The notes beneath the pieces were generated by a model. That model made no database searches. It worked only from the letters and a program-made list of their open reading frames with translations, and was not told where the DNA came from. From NCBI GenBank assembly GCA_020722015.1, contig DYLQ01000004.1, forward strand, positions 8,235 to 69,597: a DNA stretch of 61,363 bases, written 5' to 3'. This document shows positions 55,867 through 61,363 of the stretch, piece by piece. Each line of letters begins with the position of its first letter. The first letter of the stretch is position 1. The DNA comes from Thermotoga sp. (GTDB lineage: Bacteria > Thermotogota > Thermotogae > Mesoaciditogales > Mesoaciditogaceae). The translations under genes and the position numbers were made by a program.

Positions 55867-58464
55867 GTGAAAAAGCTGTTAATTGTCGTCATTGTCGTAC
55901 TTTTTCTCTCTTCTTTTGCACTTGCTGCAAATTACACCGCTATCTCTACGGGAAAGGTTGCCAAAGATTTTGATGCAAAAACAGTCGTCATAATACACTA
56001 TCATCGCTTTGACGGGAAATACGCCGGATGGAACCTATGGGTATGGCCCACTGAGCCCGTTGGAATACCTGGCTCAGGGTACCAATTCACGCATTACGAT
56101 GCTTACGGACCATATGCGATAATCAAATTCGATGAAAAGTACACACAGGTTGGCTTCATAGTAAGACTATCAAAGGACGGAAATGCCTGGGTCGAGAAGG
56201 ATGTGGCCGTTAATCGATACATAGATATTCCACCTTCCGGAGTTGCCGAAATATGGGTTTTGCAAGGGCAAAAAGAATACTGGACAAATCCGGCAGAGAT
56301 CAACACAGAGCCAAGGGTATTAGGCGCCTTTCTAAACAGTCTTAACGTGATCGATGCTTACATGAGCAAGAGTATCAACATCGCGAATTGGAAAGATGAG
56401 TTCGATTTCACCGTTGATGGAAAGAAATGGCCGATCTTAAAGGTAACTCCTGAAATCGCCGGCAGTGCTCTTGACACAGATTACGTGCAAATAGAACTTT
56501 CCAAACCTTTGAACACTTACCAAGTTGCGCAGCCTATGATCTTAAGAGTAACGGGATTTGCGACCGCGACGGTTTACGCTTACAAAGCACTCAACGAAAA
56601 ACCGTTCAACTACAACGGCCAACTTGGGGTTATTTACACGCCGTCCGAGACAACCTTTAAGGTATGGTCTCCGGTTTCATCAAGTGCATCCCTTCTTCTT
56701 TTCAAAAGAGTTGACTCGGTTAACCCGTATGAAGTCTACAAAATGTCGAGAAATTCCGAAGGCGTATGGTCTGCAACCGTTAAAGGCAATCTGAATGGCG
56801 TTTATTACCTTTACAGATTTTATTCCTACGGTAAATATCGTGAGGCCTTAGACGTATATTCTCATGTGGCTGATGCCATGAACACCAAATCGATGGTTGT
56901 GGATCTTTCAGATACGAATCCGCCTGGCTGGAACTCCGTGCCTTCACCATTGCTCAAGGCGAAGACCGATGCCATAATTTACGAAACGGATGTAAGGGAT
57001 TTCACGGCTGCAACCTCTTCAGGAGTGCCCATGGACTATCGTGGGAAGTACCTTGGATTTACGGCTACAAACACGAGTTACGATGGAATTCCAACTAGCC
57101 TTTCTCATCTGAAGGCTCTTGGAATCACGGACGTTCAACTTCTTCCAATAGAGGATTTCTGGAATGTTCCACTTGATGCTTACAATTGGGGGTATGTGCC
57201 TTATCTCTATATGGTTCCGGAAGCCCAATACTCGACAGATCCTTCCAATCCAGCAACGACGATCTTTCAGGCAAAGAGCATGATCGAGGCACTTCACAAA
57301 GCCGGTATCGGCGTGGTACTTGACATATCCTTCAGCCACACATCGGCAGTCGGCAAAGGCTCGGCCTTCGATCAAACCGTCCCTTACTACTATTACAGAA
57401 TAGACAAGGCAGGCCAATACATAAACCAATCCGGGGTTGGCAACACGCTCGACACAGGCAATTACATGATGAGAAAATACGTTCTCGATACTTTGGAATA
57501 CTGGCTTGAAGAGTATCATGTTAATGGATTTAGATTTGATCAACTTGCCCTTTTGAATGCGGATACCGTTAAGGCCTTTACGGAAAAGCTTACAAAAATC
57601 GATCCTCAGATATTGCTTTACGGAGAGCCATGGGGACCTTACTTCACCTATGGAGATCAGAAAAACATGAATATAGGTTTCTTCAACGGATATCTCTACA
57701 ACGCGATAGACGGTGCATATGATCTTTCGAGCAAAGGCTTTTCAACCGGTGAAACAGGACTTAACACCCTAATTGAGCGCGGAGTTGTTGGAGAAACCGA
57801 CTACAACGATCTTATAAACGGTTTTGCCTTTAATCCGGGACAATCGATCAATTACGTCTCCTCTCATGATGGATACACGCTGTGGGACAGGATAAATGGT
57901 TTGGTACCCACATGGTCACAATCACGCAAGTTAGATGCCCAAAAGCTTTCTCTTGGGATAATTCTTACGTCTCAAGGAATTCCTTTTCTCTACGGCGGTA
58001 CGGAATTTGCAAACACGAAGTATGGAAACTCCAACAGCTATGATGCACCCATAAGAGTCAACGAACTTAAATGGTCCAGACTTAAAAAGTTTTCAGACCT
58101 TAACGATTACGTTATTGGTCTTATCAAACTCAGAAAAGCACATCCTGCATTCAGAATGACAACGGCAGAAGAGATAAAGAAACATATAACCTTTTTCCCA
58201 ACAAAATTCAAGAAGATAAACGAATACTTGAGAATGCCTCTTCCATTCGTCGGTTACGAGATAAGCGGAAATGCAAATGGCGATAAATGGAAGGATATCA
58301 TCGTGATTTACAACGGAGACACGTCAATCGTTGATTTCACGCTTCCTGAAGGAGAATGGAAGGTCGTCGTTGATAATTCGATCGCAGGGGTTAAGACCTT
58401 AAAGATAGTTTCTGGGGAAATACATGTTCCACCGACATCCATGATGGTGCTTTACAAAAACTGA
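55867..58464 (+). CDS. pulA: Secreted type I pullulanase
   Basis: Debranching enzyme for alpha-1,6 links of pullulan, glycogen and starch, 865 aa. Signal peptide LLIVVIVVLFLSSFALA. An N-terminal CBM41-type domain (IIHYHRFDGKYAGWNLWVWP), an Ig-like segment, a CBM48-like domain (YTPSETTFKVWSP) and a GH13_14 catalytic domain follow. Type I motif YNWGYVP is present. Nucleophile Asp558 (GFRFDQL), acid/base Glu587 (YGEPWG) and Asp668 (SHDGYT) are kept. Region I reads DISFSH (486-491), with Ser in place of the usual Asn, and region IV has HDG rather than HDN. GTG at 55867 gives a normal signal peptide; upstream starts would add a polar leader. Confidence 0.92.
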   Translation: MKKLLIVVIVVLFLSSFALAANYTAISTGKVAKDFDAKTVVIIHYHRFDGKYAGWNLWVWPTEPVGIPGSGYQFTHYDAYGPYAIIKFDEKYTQVGFIVRLSKDGNAWVEKDVAVNRYIDIPPSGVAEIWVLQGQKEYWTNPAEINTEPRVLGAFLNSLNVIDAYMSKSINIANWKDEFDFTVDGKKWPILKVTPEIAGSALDTDYVQIELSKPLNTYQVAQPMILRVTGFATATVYAYKALNEKPFNYNGQLGVIYTPSETTFKVWSPVSSSASLLLFKRVDSVNPYEVYKMSRNSEGVWSATVKGNLNGVYYLYRFYSYGKYREALDVYSHVADAMNTKSMVVDLSDTNPPGWNSVPSPLLKAKTDAIIYETDVRDFTAATSSGVPMDYRGKYLGFTATNTSYDGIPTSLSHLKALGITDVQLLPIEDFWNVPLDAYNWGYVPYLYMVPEAQYSTDPSNPATTIFQAKSMIEALHKAGIGVVLDISFSHTSAVGKGSAFDQTVPYYYYRIDKAGQYINQSGVGNTLDTGNYMMRKYVLDTLEYWLEEYHVNGFRFDQLALLNADTVKAFTEKLTKIDPQILLYGEPWGPYFTYGDQKNMNIGFFNGYLYNAIDGAYDLSSKGFSTGETGLNTLIERGVVGETDYNDLINGFAFNPGQSINYVSSHDGYTLWDRINGLVPTWSQSRKLDAQKLSLGIILTSQGIPFLYGGTEFANTKYGNSNSYDAPIRVNELKWSRLKKFSDLNDYVIGLIKLRKAHPAFRMTTAEEIKKHITFFPTKFKKINEYLRMPLPFVGYEISGNANGDKWKDIIVIYNGDTSIVDFTLPEGEWKVVVDNSIAGVKTLKIVSGEIHVPPTSMMVLYKN

Positions 58465-58490
58465 AATAGATGAGATACATCGAATTAAAC

Positions 58491-58519
58491 AAAAAAAGCC
58501 ACGCTTTCGCGTGGCTTTT
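58491..58519. terminator. Bidirectional terminator between pullulanase genes
   Basis: Hairpin AAAAGCCACGC-TTTC-GCGTGGCTTTT with A and T tracts on either side, between two convergent genes. Confidence 0.92.
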
Positions 58520-58523
58520 ATCT

Positions 58524-61363
58524 TCATTGGTACATGACGTATGCACTCAAAGGATCGAGTGTATAAGAGCCTGATACAGTCGCAATTGTCGTTTGGGATG
58601 CGACAAAAGGATTAACGACCAAATTCCATGTTCCGAAAGGCAATGAGACAGTTTGAGATGACGTATTGCCGTTGAAATACACAAGAATCGTCGACCAAGA
58701 ATCCCCTACCGCACTTCCGTTTATGGTATATCCGACAACTCCACTTGGAGTGGTTAGAAAAGATAAGTTGTTCGTTATGATTTGTGCAGAATTGATTCTG
58801 AAGGCCGGATGATCCTTCCTTATCGAGATCAATCCTTGAACGTAATTGTCAACCGTTGCGAAGGTTGTAAGCCTTGACCAATCGAACTCGTTCGGACCCT
58901 GGACATTGTATGAATTTCCGTTACCTCCCTTGGTTCTTGCAATTTCATCTCCTCCTTGCATGAAGAAGACGCCCTCAGAAAGCAATGGAATTGCCAGGCC
59001 GAGCTTTTGAGCGGCTATATACTGTGCTTGTGTCCATGAAGGTTCTGCTCCATTTATCTTATCCCAAAGCGTGTAGTTGTCGTGAGAGGTTGCGTAATTT
59101 ATGGTTTCATCCGGCTTAGACGCGAAGGTATTCGGCAAAGAATCGTAAGGAATGCTTCCGACGATGCCACTTTCTATTTCACTTTGATTTTGATTTGGAG
59201 CACCATCTATGAATCCTTGAGCGGAATAGTTTGCTGCCGTACCGGTTATGGCATCTCTGAAATAGCCATTGAACATGCCCATGTGCATCCCACGTTGATC
59301 ATCGTAGACGAATTGTGCTCCTGCGGCTGGCCATGGTTCGCCGTAAAGCAAAACCTCCGGGTTTATCGCGGTTAACGAGCTTATTATTTGGCGAATGGTA
59401 GAGGGATTGTAAAGGTAAAGTTGATCGAATCTGAACCCTGAAACATGGTATTGGTTCATCCAATATTCAAGAGTGTCAATGATGAGTTTGGCAACCATGT
59501 CATTTCCCGTTTTAAGATCATTTCCGACGCCGGAGTAATTCGTCATTTGACCGTATTGATTGTAATTGTAATAATAGTAAGGCACGGCCGCCGTGTAAGG
59601 TGTTGTAACGTAAGAGGTATGGCTAAAAGAGATGTCCAAGACAACGCCTATTCCAACGGAATGAAGTGCCATTATCATCTGTTTGACCTCTTCTATCGTG
59701 TTTAGAGGATTATTTGGAGTTGTCGAGTATTTTGCTTCGGGAACCATGTACAGATATGGCACATACCCCCAATTGTACCCTGGATTTAGCGGATCTTCAT
59801 AATCTTCTATCGGCAAAAGTTGAACGTAATTCACGCCAAGCCACTTAAGATGATCAAGAGCCGTCGGAAGACCATCGTATGTCGTGTTGCGTTGAGTGAA
59901 TCCAAGGTAAGTCCCTTGGTATTGAGGCAAGACTCCAGAATCAGGATTATCGGTGAAGTCTTGAACGTGCACTTCGTAGATGATGGCATCAGTCATCTTT
60001 GAGGGGAAAATTGCCTGATCTGAAGACCATCCAATTGGATTGGTTTGTGACATATCGACAACCTCTGAGAGCGTGTTTTGAGGATTGGCAGCATGAGAAT
60101 ATATATCTGGAGCAGAGATCCATTGACCATATCTATGGTATTGATATTCATAGTATATACCGTAGAGATTTCCAGCCACGCTGACAGACCATACACCTTG
60201 CGAATTTCTTGACATGGCGTAGGTTGCGTAAGGCGTTGTACTGTCGTAATTCGAGAAAAGTAAAAGGTTGACGTGATCTGAGACCGGAGACCATACCCTG
60301 AATGTCGTTTGGTAAGGCGTGTAAATTGCACCAAGTTGGCCTGAATAGTAAAAGGCCGGATTGTTAAGTACGTACCTTGCGTAAACCGTCGCAGTTGCAA
60401 AGCCACTTATCGACAACACCATAGGCGATGCAACGTCCGATGGGCTCAAAGATTCGCCAAGGTTTATCGTCAGGTAATCGGAAATCCCACTCCCTCCGGT
60501 ATTCGCACTGACAACTGAGGATATTGGAATACTTTGTCCGTTGACGGTGAATGAAAACTGAGACAAATTTGAAGTATCAACAGGTTTGTTCAGCGTTAAG
60601 TTGATCTGATTCAAAGAATCGAGAAAGGCGATTATGACCTGGTTTGATGTTGGGATATTCACGGCCTTAGCCTTCACGGAACTGTTCAAAACGTTAAAGT
60701 AAACGACAACGGTCGTTGCCTGAGGAACAATTATCGTACCGTTTGATCCTGAATATCCACCGTAGCTGCCGTTGAAATAATATTGCGTCAAACTCGCAGG
60801 AGGCGTTGAAAAGGCGGCCCGAGGTGTTATTTTGTATCCATATCCACCTGCAAAATCATTCGTGGATGGTCGTGTAATCGTTGCGGCAAAGGTACCATTT
60901 CCGATATACGTCATGGTGGCAAATCCCCAATTGTTTATGTCAGACGCGAAATACCAATGCATGGTCTCTTTTGTCGTGTCTCCTATGCCAAGGGCAGAAT
61001 TCGTACTTGCAACAGATTGATTGAAATAAAACGTCACATTTCCTGACTTAACTGGGATATTCCCATAATCATTGTTGGATCCGGAACCACCATACCAAAT
61101 AACCTGCGTTCCCGTCCAGTCTATAACTTTGTACTGGTACTGACCCGTTGTTGATGACAAGGTCGTGGTTAAGGTGTAAATTCCAGAAGCGCTGGATGTC
61201 ATCTTGTAATTGGAATTTCTCTGCCACCCGTTGAAATTACCGGCAACGTAGTAGCCGATGGTTGTGCTGCTTACAGGTTCAAGCCATACGCTGCTGTTAA
61301 GCACGTTGAAATAAACCGCCACTTCTGATGCCGGAGCTGAAAGGTAAGAGGAACCATTGTCAT
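58524..61363 (-). CDS. Pullulanase paralogue with extra starch-binding-like modules (partial)
   Basis: The open frame runs past the window end, so the N-terminus and any signal peptide are missing; at least 945 codons are present. N-terminal part: two or more modules of about 100 residues (GYYVAGNFNGWQ...MTSSASGIYTLTTTL...YQYKVID; HWYFASDINNWGF...), each followed by V-x-VYFNVLNSSV, like starch-binding or X25-type modules. Then an Ig-like part, CBM48-like domain and GH13_14 domain with YNWGYVP, GFRFDQLYL, LYGEPWP and SHDNYTLWD. Region I again reads DISFSH. It is tail-to-tail with the pullulanase at 55867 and clearly paralogous, but keeps HDN where the other has HDG. Confidence 0.9.
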   Translation of the reverse strand, partial: DNGSSYLSAPASEVAVYFNVLNSSVWLEPVSSTTIGYYVAGNFNGWQRNSNYKMTSSASGIYTLTTTLSSTTGQYQYKVIDWTGTQVIWYGGSGSNNDYGNIPVKSGNVTFYFNQSVASTNSALGIGDTTKETMHWYFASDINNWGFATMTYIGNGTFAATITRPSTNDFAGGYGYKITPRAAFSTPPASLTQYYFNGSYGGYSGSNGTIIVPQATTVVVYFNVLNSSVKAKAVNIPTSNQVIIAFLDSLNQINLTLNKPVDTSNLSQFSFTVNGQSIPISSVVSANTGGSGISDYLTINLGESLSPSDVASPMVLSISGFATATVYARYVLNNPAFYYSGQLGAIYTPYQTTFRVWSPVSDHVNLLLFSNYDSTTPYATYAMSRNSQGVWSVSVAGNLYGIYYEYQYHRYGQWISAPDIYSHAANPQNTLSEVVDMSQTNPIGWSSDQAIFPSKMTDAIIYEVHVQDFTDNPDSGVLPQYQGTYLGFTQRNTTYDGLPTALDHLKWLGVNYVQLLPIEDYEDPLNPGYNWGYVPYLYMVPEAKYSTTPNNPLNTIEEVKQMIMALHSVGIGVVLDISFSHTSYVTTPYTAAVPYYYYNYNQYGQMTNYSGVGNDLKTGNDMVAKLIIDTLEYWMNQYHVSGFRFDQLYLYNPSTIRQIISSLTAINPEVLLYGEPWPAAGAQFVYDDQRGMHMGMFNGYFRDAITGTAANYSAQGFIDGAPNQNQSEIESGIVGSIPYDSLPNTFASKPDETINYATSHDNYTLWDKINGAEPSWTQAQYIAAQKLGLAIPLLSEGVFFMQGGDEIARTKGGNGNSYNVQGPNEFDWSRLTTFATVDNYVQGLISIRKDHPAFRINSAQIITNNLSFLTTPSGVVGYTINGSAVGDSWSTILVYFNGNTSSQTVSLPFGTWNLVVNPFVASQTTIATVSGSYTLDPLSAYVMYQ

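Overview
The window is AT-rich bacterial DNA with dense, largely co-oriented operons, frequent ATGA or 1-4 nt gene overlaps and many TTG/GTG starts. It probably comes from a thermophilic, fermentative anaerobe of the phylum Thermotogota. This rests on the mix of genes: sugar-type solute-binding proteins with no lipobox, pullulanases, a NuoE/NuoF-type NADH module, a 59-residue ferredoxin whose cysteines match the Thermotoga type (ligands C10/C13/C16/C51, extra pair C20/C43), FolE2, TrmFO and an AmmeMemoRadiSam-type radical SAM enzyme. A Mesoaciditoga/Athalassotoga-like lineage is my guess; the sequence alone does not prove it.

Layout. 1-1.8 kb: a HigBA-type toxin-antitoxin pair, a decayed coding remnant and tRNA-Cys. 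1.9-4.7 kb: feoAB iron uptake behind a palindromic operator. 4.7-10 kb (minus): maf, a NusG_II-domain membrane protein, two ApbE flavin transferases flanking a Gx-transporter protein, a radical SAM protein and folE2. 10-14.8 kb (plus): an ABC-2 exporter (ATPase plus two permeases), then a Phd-like antitoxin with no toxin, which leads an operon with an MsmK/UgpC sugar-ABC ATPase under a consensus promoter covered by a palindrome. 15.2-19.6 kb (plus): tRNA-Ser, nuoE/nuoF-like genes, coaE and a sugar-binding protein. 19.6-33.6 kb (minus): a long run of secF, secD, yajC, kce, kal, thrS, a cell-wall amidase, an NDH-2-type dehydrogenase, a UbiA/MenA-type prenyltransferase, a VIT1/CCC1 transporter, kamE, kamD, hisS and a family-4 uracil-DNA glycosylase. 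33.7-42.9 kb (plus): patatin, an unknown protein, a catalytically dead nitrilase-fold protein, transketolase, queH, a PucR-type regulator, trmFO and ligA. 42.9-52.9 kb: osmC (minus), then a PLP decarboxylase, ferredoxin, rpmB, alr, a YhaM-type exonuclease, topA, lnt and a GH13 glucosidase (plus). 53-61.4 kb: a family-5 solute-binding protein, a small secreted protein behind a Fur-box promoter, and two convergent pullulanase paralogues, the second cut by the window end.

How the parts may work together. (1) ApbE, NusG_II, Gx-transporter, NDH-2 and DHNA-type prenyltransferase genes are the families found in flavin-based extracellular electron transfer loci of Gram-positive bacteria, here split over two clusters. 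(2) kamDE plus kce-kal are four of the enzymes for anaerobic lysine fermentation. (3) Pullulanases, the glucosidase, solute-binding proteins and the MsmK-type ATPase suit alpha-glucan use. (4) Feo, a Fur box and a VIT1/CCC1 carrier point to iron homeostasis.

Other elements: a roughly 150-220 bp intergenic repeat occurs three times (near 17.5, 43.4 and 53.0 kb). Two genes, the toxin and coaE, appear to be transcribed as leaderless mRNAs. No rRNA, CRISPR array or intact insertion sequence was seen.
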